37,391 bases of DNA. Origin: Desulfofustis sp964433645 (lineage in GTDB: Bacteria; Desulfobacterota; Desulfobulbia; Desulfobulbales; Desulfocapsaceae). Each line of letters begins with the position of its first letter. The stretch's first letter is position 1. The stretch spans positions 1-37,391 of the forward strand of contig CAYSSK010000025.1 in the NCBI GenBank assembly GCA_964433645.1, written 5' to 3'. Shown in pieces: positions 30,301-37,391 of the stretch. The notes beneath the pieces are model-generated. The model saw only the letters and a program-made list of their open reading frames with translations, was not told where the DNA came from and did no database searches. The translations under genes and the position numbers were made by a program.

Positions 30301-33300
30301 ACAACCTGGACGAGGCCTCGGGCAGTGGCGCGGCTTCCCTGGCCGGCCTGTTCAACATCGGAGCGGACAACGATCCGGGCCTGATCGAATACGGTTTGTC
30401 GGATCTCAATATCGGGGATCTGCCGGCGCTCACCTCCCAGGGTCGTGAGATCAGCTACGAGATCACCCGAGTCGAAGGCAGCGCCGACGTGCTGACGGCC
30501 ACCGCCGATGGCGGCGGTACGGTCTTCACCCTGACGGTGAACCAGGACGGCAGCTGGGACTTCGATCTTCAGGATCAACTCGATCATGTCGACCAAGTCG
30601 ACCCCGAGAGCGAGGAGAACTTTGATCTTCGCGACGGCAACGGCTCGGCGGCCGGGATTGACTTCTCCAGCCTGGTAAGCGCCACCGACGCCGACGGCGA
30701 TACCGCGGTTGGCGCAGCCCCCGGTTCCTTCATGGTCCAGGTCCAGGATGACGTACCGGAGGCCAAAGGAACCGATCAGGTGCCGACCAATCTCAACCTG
30801 ATGCTGGTGCTGGATAAATCCGGCAGTATGACCACCAACATCAAGTTCGGCGGGGCCGACGACGTCAGCCGGATGGCCGCATTGCAGACCGCGGTGGTCA
30901 GCCTGCTCACCACCCTCGAGGCCAGCGCCGCCGAGAACGTCCGGGTCCACCTGGTGTCCTACGATACCAACGCCTACGACCTGGGCACCTTCGACATCAA
31001 GAAGAACGGCAGCGGCGGCTCTGACATCAGCACCGCCGAAACGGCAGTCAATGGCCTCTCGGCCAACGGCTTCACCAACTACGAGGCCGCTTTCCAGCAG
31101 GGGCTGCAGTGGACCGATACGAGCTATGCCGGCATCAAACCGCTGGCTGCCGGGGATGTCTCCGGCGATATCGTCAACCAGGTGATCTTCTTCTCCGACG
31201 GCGATCCGAACCGGCACAACGATCCGGATCTCGGTGAGACCGGTGGACCCCTTCCCCTATCATCCGGCAATCCCACCGCCTCGTTGGATCAGGTGACCGG
31301 CGGTGACGGCAGCAACGAACTGGCCGCCCTGATGGCCTGGGCCGACAGCGTCCGCTCGGTGGGCCTCAATGTCAACAACGCTCAGGACGACCGGCTCGAC
31401 ACGCTGGACAGCACCGGCGACGCGCTCAACATCGACGATGCCGGCGACCTGATCGCCATTCTGCCGGATCTGGTCAGCCAGCCGGCGCCGATCATTTCCG
31501 CCACGGTCATCGAGTCCGATATGGACCCGGTTGCCGACGCCCCAATCCCCGACACGGCTGATGGGACGACCGGCCCCGGCAGCGGCGACGAGGCCTCCGG
31601 AGGCAATCTTGCACTGCTCTTCGAGAGCGGTGCCGACGAACCGCTCAGCTTCAGTCTGGCGACCGAGGTCGGCGAACTGCCGGTGCTCTACTCCGGCGGC
31701 GAGCAACTGGCCTACGAAGTAGTCGGCAATGCGACCGACGGCTACACCCTGGTTGCCCGGGCCGGCGATGCCGCCGGGCCGACGGTGTTCACTTTCACGG
31801 TCGAGTCTGACGGCACCTGGAATTTCGATCTCCAGGGCGCCCTGGATCATGAAGCGGGCAACGGCGAGAATTTTGAGCTGGTCAGCGAAAGCGGGGTCAT
31901 CGACGGCATCGATCTCTCCTCGCTGATCCGGGCCACCGACTATGACGGCGACACCGTCGCCGCCACACCGGGAGCTTTCGTGATCGAGGTCGGTGATGAC
32001 GTGCCCGTAGTGGAAAAGGCGGCTCAAAATGCCATCCTGGCCGATGAACCCGGCAACTCACTGGTGGCCGATCTCAATGTCGACCCCGGCGCCGATGCCC
32101 TCTCCCAGGTGACGATCAATCCGCTGGACGGCTCGGGCAACAAGCTCTCCGACGGCGCCCCGGTCTACAGTAACGGACAACCGTATCTGGTCAACGGCCA
32201 GCAGGCGCTCTGGCAGTACAATGACAGCGACGGCAGCTGGGCTGCCGTTCTGCCGACGGGAGCCGCGACTTCCCAGGTCAAAAGCGGCCAGCAGACCCAG
32301 CCGGTGATCCTCTTCACCGTCGCTCCCGAGAAGATCGGCGGTGAATTCACCGGCAACTACACGGTCGAACAGGGCAACCACGAAGTGGTTCCCGAGAAGG
32401 AGTTCGACATCAACCTCAAACAGGGTAATCCTCCGGGCGGCAAAGCTGCTGAACTGGTCCGGACGGACGGCGCGCTGAAGGTGACGTTTACCGGTGAGAA
32501 CCCGGGTCTGGTCGGAACCGACGAGGTCAACTGGTCCAATCAGGGCATCGGGGTCAGTAACAACTTCATCGACGAGGATTCCATCTTCGGCAGCGAGATC
32601 TTGAAGATGAGCTTCACTGACGCCGATGACAACCCGTTGAACATGACCGAGGTGAGGGTTGAACTCGATCATCTCGATGAAGGCGGTCGACACTGGCCGC
32701 CCGAGGAGGTGGCCCGCTGGCAGGCCTTCAGCTATGACGATGACGGCACCCGGACCATGGTCGGCGAGGGCTCGATCGAGGGTGAGGGTAACGGGTCCTC
32801 CCCGAGTAACGATCAAGTGCTTGAGATCAAGATCACCGATACCGATGGGCAGACGGTGACCTTCCAGGAAGTTGAGATGTCCTACCAGGACGACAAGCCA
32901 CTCAACACTGACGAAGGGTATCGGGTCGAAAGCGTCAGCGGCAGCTACGAGGATCCCGAAGCGCAGGAGTTCGAGTTCTCCGCTGAGATCACCGACGGTG
33001 ACGGTGATTCCGTCGAAACCGAGTTCGAGGTAACCTTCGACGGTGACGACGACATCGAGGGCACCGATGCCGACGAGGTGATTGCCGGCAGCAGCGGCGA
33101 TGACGTCATCGACGCCGGCGGCGGCGACGACATCGTCCTGGCGGGCGATGGTGACGATACCATCGACGGCGGCGAGGGCGACGATACCATCGACGGCGGC
33201 GAGGGCGACGATGTCCTCCACGGCGGCGAGGGCGACGACACGGTGGTCGGCGGCGACGGCGAGGACCAAGTCAGCGGCGGCGAGGGCGACGACAGCGTTC

Positions 33301-33443
33301 GCGGCGATGCCGAGCCGCCGGCACCGTCCGACGATGCCCAGGATACCTTCGACGACTCGGATGATCCGTCTGAATACGTCGACTATGCTGTCGGCGAGGA
33401 CGAGATCGACAATCTGGTACCGCCGGTCGACCCGACTCCGTAA
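27393..33443 (+). CDS. lapA: LapA-like RTX adhesin with retention module
   Basis: Secreted adhesin of 2016 residues. Residues 1-110 are the retention module (IIGQATIIYGNVQAISPEGV); TAAG at 123-126 and PAAG at 127-130 are the expected LapG cut. A VCBS-like repeat lies at about 230-335, T1SS-143-type repeats at about 333-566, 927-1126 and 1369-1540, a DUF4114-like part at about 570-770 (EDQNLGDGDFDDTVLRV) and another VCBS-like repeat at about 840-930. A von Willebrand A domain at about 1130-1360 has DKSGS (Asp1141), Thr1228 and Asp1269 (SDGDPN). RTX nonapeptides GGEGDDTID lie at about 1899-1971. The last 45 residues are acidic and lack the usual hydrophobic C-terminal secretion region. GGAGGAGG precedes the ATG by 5 bases. 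Confidence 0.95.
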   Translation: MATEQNTGTQQGGSQIIGQATIIYGNVQAISPEGVTRTLQPNDTIYLGDRIMTGGAGAVSIVFNDAGQSRLDLGRMTDMVIDQEVFGGAAPEDIAAAAAEVEQIQQALLEGEQFDPTTDLEATAAGPAAGVQEAGGGQATVRFERINQEVTPESGAETIGVSRSFLDPEAGILGVTPPAPPTVAPPAPPPTPVVFAAAAAADTDPTAGDLVETIDEANLAEGTDPGGGPTTVSGTLSFDFGPDTPGILVFGPQQIVIDNSGDSITVPGTYNDLVVNDDGTYSYTLSDNIFHPNAGATGSDDVLSDVFSFIAYDSDGVGSTGAPGSLTINILDDGPEVVGDTTRVVEEEAMNFFESPDAGAGTTYPTLSQGNPDEDDGPEDSDFNNPYQNDVRQVTGDLNTIIDLGADDDLPAAKFTIDGAKLEGLPALVSQGGQVLYRMNANGTTLEAYVEDTGYPEIQVIPVDFDLGQEDRPPQGENGFQESERVVFTLDVQPDGTYTFTLHDQLDHVEGDGENTGLQLFESDGSVASIDFSTVISGTDSDFDPIPDLPDETFNFIVVDDVPEVVETAQYYFISEYAGYNNVIGTYELNEGGEPVNPQIIVPESNALANFSQADPTFNYGDDGNPGSGNEYTEGVNLGQYQEGTKMFLIADGAKNNDFPEGSTLSFRAGGDGEPPWVLQIDGADVDELTGVKGVYFMDSAFDSTPIDLDDYPGNDDPDAGTHFTDQWAISPWPQRFISEVPEYGGEVRIEDQNLGDGDFDDTVLRVEKGPVVSESHLDDGTKTDPNTATTASGNFFAASVAGIQFVTGADEGLTLNISSSGIYSPDGFIGSGDADVEVEVNKDADKGDATVINSSNGQLKVWANGDWEYTLTDNTTVHPDNDKGSADKHDGDYDRFAADQVQDVFAITATDYDGDSVETNFIVNINDDGPVAEANAEPILVTVEEDDMSLTSGDPGPDQSEGINEDLSDNLDEASGSGAASLAGLFNIGADNDPGLIEYGLSDLNIGDLPALTSQGREISYEITRVEGSADVLTATADGGGTVFTLTVNQDGSWDFDLQDQLDHVDQVDPESEENFDLRDGNGSAAGIDFSSLVSATDADGDTAVGAAPGSFMVQVQDDVPEAKGTDQVPTNLNLMLVLDKSGSMTTNIKFGGADDVSRMAALQTAVVSLLTTLEASAAENVRVHLVSYDTNAYDLGTFDIKKNGSGGSDISTAETAVNGLSANGFTNYEAAFQQGLQWTDTSYAGIKPLAAGDVSGDIVNQVIFFSDGDPNRHNDPDLGETGGPLPLSSGNPTASLDQVTGGDGSNELAALMAWADSVRSVGLNVNNAQDDRLDTLDSTGDALNIDDAGDLIAILPDLVSQPAPIISATVIESDMDPVADAPIPDTADGTTGPGSGDEASGGNLALLFESGADEPLSFSLATEVGELPVLYSGGEQLAYEVVGNATDGYTLVARAGDAAGPTVFTFTVESDGTWNFDLQGALDHEAGNGENFELVSESGVIDGIDLSSLIRATDYDGDTVAATPGAFVIEVGDDVPVVEKAAQNAILADEPGNSLVADLNVDPGADALSQVTINPLDGSGNKLSDGAPVYSNGQPYLVNGQQALWQYNDSDGSWAAVLPTGAATSQVKSGQQTQPVILFTVAPEKIGGEFTGNYTVEQGNHEVVPEKEFDINLKQGNPPGGKAAELVRTDGALKVTFTGENPGLVGTDEVNWSNQGIGVSNNFIDEDSIFGSEILKMSFTDADDNPLNMTEVRVELDHLDEGGRHWPPEEVARWQAFSYDDDGTRTMVGEGSIEGEGNGSSPSNDQVLEIKITDTDGQTVTFQEVEMSYQDDKPLNTDEGYRVESVSGSYEDPEAQEFEFSAEITDGDGDSVETEFEVTFDGDDDIEGTDADEVIAGSSGDDVIDAGGGDDIVLAGDGDDTIDGGEGDDTIDGGEGDDVLHGGEGDDTVVGGDGEDQVSGGEGDDSVRGDAEPPAPSDDAQDTFDDSDDPSEYVDYAVGEDEIDNLVPPVDPTP
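33141..33302 (+). repeat. 27-base tandem repeat coding RTX nonapeptides
   Basis: Six in-frame units of 27 bases, with consensus GGCGGCGAGGGCGACGAT plus nine variable bases, encode GGEGDDxxx calcium-binding nonapeptides. Units 1-2 and 3-4 are nearly identical at the DNA level, so copy number could change by recombination. Confidence 0.85.
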
Positions 33444-33482
33444 CCACTGTTCCGGCAGCTGAGCCGGACAATGCGGGCACGC

Positions 33483-33522
33483 ACCGGCCCCCTGGACACC
33501 TGGTCCAGGGGGCCGGTTTTTT
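33483..33522 (+). terminator. Rho-independent terminator of lapA
   Basis: A perfect 15-base stem (ACCGGCCCCCTGGAC / GTCCAGGGGGCCGGT) with a 5-base loop runs into a six-T tract counting the last stem base. It lies 40 bases after the adhesin stop and before the convergent permease gene. Confidence 0.93.
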
Positions 33523-33562
33523 GCCGGTACTGCCGGCCCGGGATTACCGCCGACGCTTCGGA

Positions 33563-35524
33563 CTAATAGAACAACGACAGCATGGTGATCAAAACGACCA
33601 GGTAGATGATCGTCATCCCGCTGCCGGCCCGCACGTAATCGATCGTCTGGTAACCGCCCGGCCGCATCACCAGCGCGTTGACCTGGTGGGTCGGCAACAC
33701 GAAGGTGTTGGAGGCCGCCAGGGCGACCACCATCGCCGCCAAGCGCGGGTCACTGCCGGCCTCGACAGCCATCGCCATGCAGAGCGGCACCAACAATACC
33801 GTGGCCCCGACGTTGGAAACGACCAGGGTGAAAAACGAGGTGAGCACCCCGACGATAAGCAGGAATACGACCTGCGGCACCTCGCCGACCAGGTTGATGA
33901 TCGTCACCGCCACCCATTCGGCGGCGCCGGTTTTCTGAAAGGCCAGGCCGAGCGGGATCAGTCCGGCCAGCAGGAAGACCGTCATCCAGTCGATGGAACG
34001 ATAGGCCTCATCGATGGTCAACACCCTGGTCAGGATCATGCCCAGAGCCCCGACCAGCAGTGAAATCGACAGGGACAACTTGATCGGGACGCCGAGAGCG
34101 GCGCTCACCGGCTCGAGCCACAGGACCAGGGCCGCCGCGATAATCAGCCAGGTCACCGCCAAGCCGGCCCGTTCACTCCTGATTTCGTCCCCCTTGATCT
34201 CGGTGGTGAAGATGAAACAATTGCGCTTCTGCAACTCCCGGAATTTTTCCCAGCGCCCGAACATCAGCAGCGCATCACCGGGCTTGATCACTTCTTTCGT
34301 GATCTGGTCGAACTGACAGATCCCCTCTCGACAGAGCACCACCGGCACTACCCCGTTGGTCTTGCGAAATCTCAGCTCGCGCATGGTATGCCCGGCCAGC
34401 AGCGAGCGCGGGGTGACGATGCCTTCCACGATACCGGCATTGTTGATCGAAAAATCTTCTGCGAAAATATCGAGTTCCCCCTTGTAGACCAGCCCGAAAT
34501 CCTCGGCGCAGCGACGCACATGCTCCTCGTTGCCGACGATGGCCAGCGTCTCCCCGGAACGGATCAACTCGTCGCGGGTCGGAGCGTAATTCTTCTGTTT
34601 CGATCCCGGCATGTACACTCCGGCAATAGTTACATGATACCGATCGCGGACATGCAACTCCTCCAGCGTAAAGGAACCGAAGCTGCCCGGCACCTCGACC
34701 TCATAAACGCCGGCCACCTCCTGGTAGGTATCGACCAGTGAGGACGGCATCAGGTGGTTCTCATCACGCTCATCGGCGCGGCGCGGCATGACCAGGTTGC
34801 CGAAAACGACAAAATAGGCGATCGCCGCAATCACCAGGGCGATGCCGATCGGCGTCTGGGTAAACAGGCCGAGCGGCTCGACCTTGACCGGCAGGATGCC
34901 AAGGTCGTTGGCCTGCGCGATGAGATCGTTGAGCAGGATGGTCGGACTGGCCCCGACCAGGGAAAGAGTGCCGCCGATAATCGCGCAAAACGCCATCGGC
35001 ATCAGAATACGGGAGGCCGGGATGCCGGTCTGGCGACCCATCCGGATGACCGCCGGCATGAACAGCGCGGCTGCCCCGATATTTTGCATGAAGCTGGAAA
35101 TAAAGGCCACCGTGGCCGAGATCAGCGTCTTGATCCGGTTCTCCGACTTGCCGGCCACTTTCAGCAGGTTCCTGGCCAGCACGTTCATGCAGCCGGTCTT
35201 GTCCAGACCCGCGCCGATGATGATCACCGCGATAATAGCCACCACCGCGTTGCTCGACAGGCCGCTGATCGCTTCCTGCGGCGACACCAGGCCGAGCACC
35301 GGCAGAACCACCATCATGATGATGCCGACCACATCGACGCGGACCCACTCAAAAATAAAGAGGATAATGGCCAACGCCAAGACCCCGAAAACCAGCCCCA
35401 TTTCCAGCGTAAAAGCAATCTCTTGGTGTTCCGCTCCTGACGCAAAAGCTGACAACGGGACGCATATAATCGCTGCCGCGAGAAGGAGAAGCTTTATTGC
35501 CGGTCTGGCGAAGAGTCGAACCAT
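33563..35524 (-). CDS. SLC13/DASS-family anion permease with two TrkA-C domains
   Basis: Inner-membrane transporter of 653 residues. The first 30 residues look like a cleavable signal or first helix. Helical blocks of about 40-205 and 425-653 enclose a soluble part (about 240-410) with two TrkA-C/RCK-C domains (EVEVPGSFGSFTLEELHVRD; EGIVTPRSLLAGHTMRELRF). Family marks are SSFMQNIGAAALFMPAVIRM, VGASPTILLNDLI, SNVGATVLLVPLCMAMAV and NTFVLPTHQVNALVMRPGGY. Members carry sulfate, thiosulfate or dicarboxylates, usually with Na+. In a sulfate reducer a role in sulfate uptake is plausible but not shown. GGAG lies 7 bases before the ATG. Confidence 0.9.
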   Translation of the reverse strand: MVRLFARPAIKLLLLAAAIICVPLSAFASGAEHQEIAFTLEMGLVFGVLALAIILFIFEWVRVDVVGIIMMVVLPVLGLVSPQEAISGLSSNAVVAIIAVIIIGAGLDKTGCMNVLARNLLKVAGKSENRIKTLISATVAFISSFMQNIGAAALFMPAVIRMGRQTGIPASRILMPMAFCAIIGGTLSLVGASPTILLNDLIAQANDLGILPVKVEPLGLFTQTPIGIALVIAAIAYFVVFGNLVMPRRADERDENHLMPSSLVDTYQEVAGVYEVEVPGSFGSFTLEELHVRDRYHVTIAGVYMPGSKQKNYAPTRDELIRSGETLAIVGNEEHVRRCAEDFGLVYKGELDIFAEDFSINNAGIVEGIVTPRSLLAGHTMRELRFRKTNGVVPVVLCREGICQFDQITKEVIKPGDALLMFGRWEKFRELQKRNCFIFTTEIKGDEIRSERAGLAVTWLIIAAALVLWLEPVSAALGVPIKLSLSISLLVGALGMILTRVLTIDEAYRSIDWMTVFLLAGLIPLGLAFQKTGAAEWVAVTIINLVGEVPQVVFLLIVGVLTSFFTLVVSNVGATVLLVPLCMAMAVEAGSDPRLAAMVVALAASNTFVLPTHQVNALVMRPGGYQTIDYVRAGSGMTIIYLVVLITMLSLFY

Positions 35525-35707
35525 TGCTCGTCTCCATGCAATGTAGGATGACGTATCAAAACGCTGCGGCTCCGGATATCCCTGATCCGGAGCAGTGGCC
35601 CGGTGACAAACGATTTGGCAATTAATGATATTGTTAAATAAACTGTTTAACGAGCCTTTGCAACCATAAAACTGGTGCGGCAGCGATGCAATTTTTCACC
35701 AAAAACA

Positions 35708-35757
35708 ATGGGGACCACCTCCTGAACGCCACGACGAACAAGAGGAGTGGTCCCCAT
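35708..35757 (-). terminator. Long hairpin, terminator or mobile-repeat-like element
   Basis: ATGGGGACCAC-C-TCCT and AGGA-GTGGTCCCCAT form a stem of about 15 pairs with one bulge around a 19-base loop. On the minus strand ATTGTTTTTGG follows, weakly T-rich, so it may end SulP transcription. The near-perfect 11-base outer arms also resemble those of a small repeat element. Confidence 0.45.
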
Positions 35758-35796
35758 CTGAATTCCGCCCGAGAGCACATGGACGGAAGAGAGCCG

Positions 35797-35833
35797 GCCC
35801 GCCTCGGTGGCAATCTCAGCCAATCAGGCGGGC
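35797..35833. repeat. GC-rich inverted repeat just after the SulP gene
   Basis: GCCCGCCT and AGGCGGGC are perfect 8-base arms, with a GGC/GCC pair inside the loop. It begins 10 bases after the SulP stop. No T-run follows, so a rho-independent terminator is not certain. Confidence 0.45.
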
Positions 35834-35843
35834 ACAATAACGG

Positions 35844-37391
35844 TTATTTAAGTCGCGCTTTCTTGATATTTTCCTGATCCTCAAGCGGCAGGTATTGTGT
35901 TAACGGACAACCGTCGCAGCCACCCTCGGGCAGATCCGTGCCGCGATGGATCTTCTCGACCAAAGCGGCGGTGGCCGTGCGGCTATCGGCGTAGATATTC
36001 TCCGCACCGATCTCGTGATAAAGACCGGTCCGATCCATCACATCGATGACCTGGCCTTTCAGGCCGCAGATGGCAAAACCGAGACCGGCACTGCGCACCC
36101 GCTTGACCAGCATCGCCAGGGCCTCCTCTCCGGAGGCATCCATGTCGTTGATGCCGCGGGCATCGAGCAGGATATAACGGAGATCCGGCTTGTCGTTGCG
36201 AAACTTCAATACCTGCTCGTCGAGATAACTGGCATTGGCGAAAAACAGTGCGCCGTCAAACCGGACGACGGAAATATGCCGGCAGCCCTTGAGTCGATAA
36301 TAATCGGCCGATTTCAGCACCTTCTCCTCGCTCATCGACAGGCTGGCAACCACCGGCCGCATTGACTTGTAGAGGAAGATCACCATCGACAGGGCAACGC
36401 CGATCATGATGCCTTTGTCGAGATGCGGTGCGAAATAGAGCGTGACGGCAAAGGTGATCACCGCGATCGCCCCGTCATACCACTGCGCTTTCCAGGCGTG
36501 GACGAACCCTTTCACGTTGAGCAGGCCGATCACCGCCATCATGATGACCGCGGCCAATACCGCTTGCGGCAGGTGGTAGAGCAGCGGCGTGAAGAACAGC
36601 AAGGTGATAACCACCATCAGTGACGTAACCACGGCGGAGACCCCGGTCAACGCACCGGCCTGGAGGTTGACGGCGGAACGGGAAAAGGAGCCGGAAACCG
36701 CATAGCTCGAACCGATGGAACCAAGCATATTGGCCAGGCCCTGGCCGATCAGTTCCTGGTTCGGATCAAGTTTCTGACCGGTCTGGGCAGCCATCGCCTT
36801 GGCGATGGCGATGGCTTCCATGAAGCCGAGCAAGGAGATGATGATCGCCATCGGAAACAGCTTGAAGAACGTCTTTACCGTCAAATCGGGAACCGTAAAG
36901 GTCGGCAGCCCTTCCGGAATTTTGCCGACGATCGCGCCGCCGCCGATCATTTTCAGGTTGTCCTGATCAAGCTCATCATTGCCGACCCTCAGGCGCCAGG
37001 TCTTACCGACCGTCTCCGCCCCCGCCGGTGCCGCTCCCTGTTGATAGAAGGCGTAGGAATCGCCCTCTTCAACTGCGCTAAACTTCAGGCCCCGCAGTTC
37101 CTGGCGGATGTCCTCCACCTGCTGTTTGGCTTCGGCCAGGCGGATACCGGCGATCTCGATCCGGCCGCGCAGCTCAACGGATTCCACGGACTGGCCATCA
37201 TGCCCGCCATCCTTCTCAGCGGCGCGCAATTCATCGAGCTGCAGGCCGAGCCCGGCCCGCTCGTCCCCGAGTCGGTTGACCCTGGTGACCGCATCATTGA
37301 ATTCCGTTACTTTCTCGGCAACTCCCGGGACCTGCAGCGCCGAGACATCGACCTGCGCGTCCTTGTTGAACCCGGTGAAATAGGAAATCAG
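35844..37391 (-). CDS. SulP-family anion permease with STAS domain (5' end outside window)
   Basis: The frame is open to the right edge, so the start and first helices are missing; 515 codons are visible. The SulP membrane domain has GLPTFTVPDLTVKTFFKLFP, GFMEAIAIAKAMAAQTGQKL, LANMLGSIGSSYAVSGSFSR and VIGLLNVKGFVHAWKAQWYD. A cytoplasmic STAS domain follows, with VRFDGALFFANASYL and ILLDARGINDMDASGEEAL, where the serine of the DASG motif is kept. The end carries a Cys pair in GGCDGCPLTQYLP. Before GLPTF there is a hydrophilic helical insertion of roughly 125 residues (about 36932-37362) not usual for the family. Sulfate or bicarbonate is the likely substrate. It is followed by the SLC13 gene. 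Confidence 0.9.
   Translation of the reverse strand: MISYFTGFNKDAQVDVSALQVPGVAEKVTEFNDAVTRVNRLGDERAGLGLQLDELRAAEKDGGHDGQSVESVELRGRIEIAGIRLAEAKQQVEDIRQELRGLKFSAVEEGDSYAFYQQGAAPAGAETVGKTWRLRVGNDELDQDNLKMIGGGAIVGKIPEGLPTFTVPDLTVKTFFKLFPMAIIISLLGFMEAIAIAKAMAAQTGQKLDPNQELIGQGLANMLGSIGSSYAVSGSFSRSAVNLQAGALTGVSAVVTSLMVVITLLFFTPLLYHLPQAVLAAVIMMAVIGLLNVKGFVHAWKAQWYDGAIAVITFAVTLYFAPHLDKGIMIGVALSMVIFLYKSMRPVVASLSMSEEKVLKSADYYRLKGCRHISVVRFDGALFFANASYLDEQVLKFRNDKPDLRYILLDARGINDMDASGEEALAMLVKRVRSAGLGFAICGLKGQVIDVMDRTGLYHEIGAENIYADSRTATAALVEKIHRGTDLPEGGCDGCPLTQYLPLEDQENIKKARLK

Larger units (their letters stand above)
35525..35843. other. Intergenic stretch with two inverted repeats
   Basis: This 319-base gap between the SulP and SLC13 genes has no recognised coding sequence. 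It contains two hairpin-forming repeats (35708-35757 and 35797-35833) and an AT-rich stretch (35620-35700) that could hold a promoter for the SLC13 gene. Confidence 0.5.

Noticed and set aside
27375..31217. A 1280-codon open frame antisense to the adhesin gene
   Set aside because: It mirrors the repeated GC-rich, Asp/Gly/Thr-rich codons of the adhesin and has low-complexity, Val/Gly/Asp-rich translation with no known domain. The plus-strand frame has a clear ribosome site, domains and terminator.
32058..33269. A 403-codon antisense frame opposite the RTX end
   Set aside because: It is the mirror of the RTX and repeat-coding sequence, giving runs such as AAVDGIVALAAVDGIV. No gene features.

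Overview
The window is about 37 kb of GC-rich, gene-dense bacterial chromosome from a Gram-negative organism: it has a type I secretion system with a TolC-like outer-membrane channel, an inner-membrane c-di-GMP receptor and a periplasmic protease. The mitochondrial/spd-type elongation factor G, the eukaryote-type HisA, the Mrp operon organisation and the two anion permeases (SulP and SLC13) fit a Desulfobacterota (former Deltaproteobacteria) member, perhaps of the Desulfobulbales. That placement is inference. No rRNA, tRNA, insertion sequence, CRISPR array or prophage was seen.

Layout. (1) 157-2857, plus strand: pyruvate kinase, an ArfB/YaeJ-type ribosome-rescue hydrolase and a DEDD exonuclease-like protein. 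(2) 2858-4667, minus: an HDOD signalling protein and a metallo-beta-lactamase-fold hydrolase behind a good sigma70-like promoter. (3) 4984-12453, minus: a nine-gene Mrp/Mnh-type cation/proton antiporter operon in the order E-F-G-(MbhD/MbhE/MnhB fusion)-C-D-D'-small membrane protein-D'', with most junctions overlapping by 1-4 bases. (4) 12714-16658, minus: an spd/mitochondrial-type EF-G, a RecA-fold ATPase, a strong terminator-like hairpin, a eukaryote-type HisA and a 63-residue protein. (5) 16840-17106: the truncated N-terminal end of a WYL-type regulator, followed by a terminator. (6) 17428-33443: a complete Lap-type surface-adhesin system. (7) 33563 to the right edge, minus: an SLC13 permease with TrkA-C domains and a SulP permease that runs off the window.

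The Lap region is the main functional unit. A 2016-residue RTX adhesin (LapA-like) has an N-terminal retention module with a TAAG/PAAG LapG site. It would be exported through LapB (ABC transporter), LapC (membrane-fusion protein) and LapE (TolC-like), held in the outer membrane by its N-terminal plug, and released when the LapG protease cuts it. LapD, with degenerate GGDEF and EAL domains, would sequester LapG when c-di-GMP is high. The lapBC operon also carries a LuxR-type regulator whose receiver domain lacks the phospho-acceptor aspartate, and a small conserved hypothetical gene sits between lapB and lapD. The 0.93-kb lapE-lapA intergenic region holds G-tracts, a 21-bp palindrome, a Fur-box-like site and a cluster of GTAC motifs, so the adhesin may be under several layers of control.

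The most interesting points are the adhesin architecture (a vWA domain among T1SS-143 repeats, no ordinary C-terminal secretion region), the receiver-less regulator, the possible G-tract phase variation, a probable non-AUG (ATC) start in the Mrp operon, the eukaryote-type HisA behind a terminator-like leader, and a coiled-coil insertion in the SulP transporter. I did not identify a wholly new type of system. The region is best read as a variant of a known one with several undescribed-looking details.
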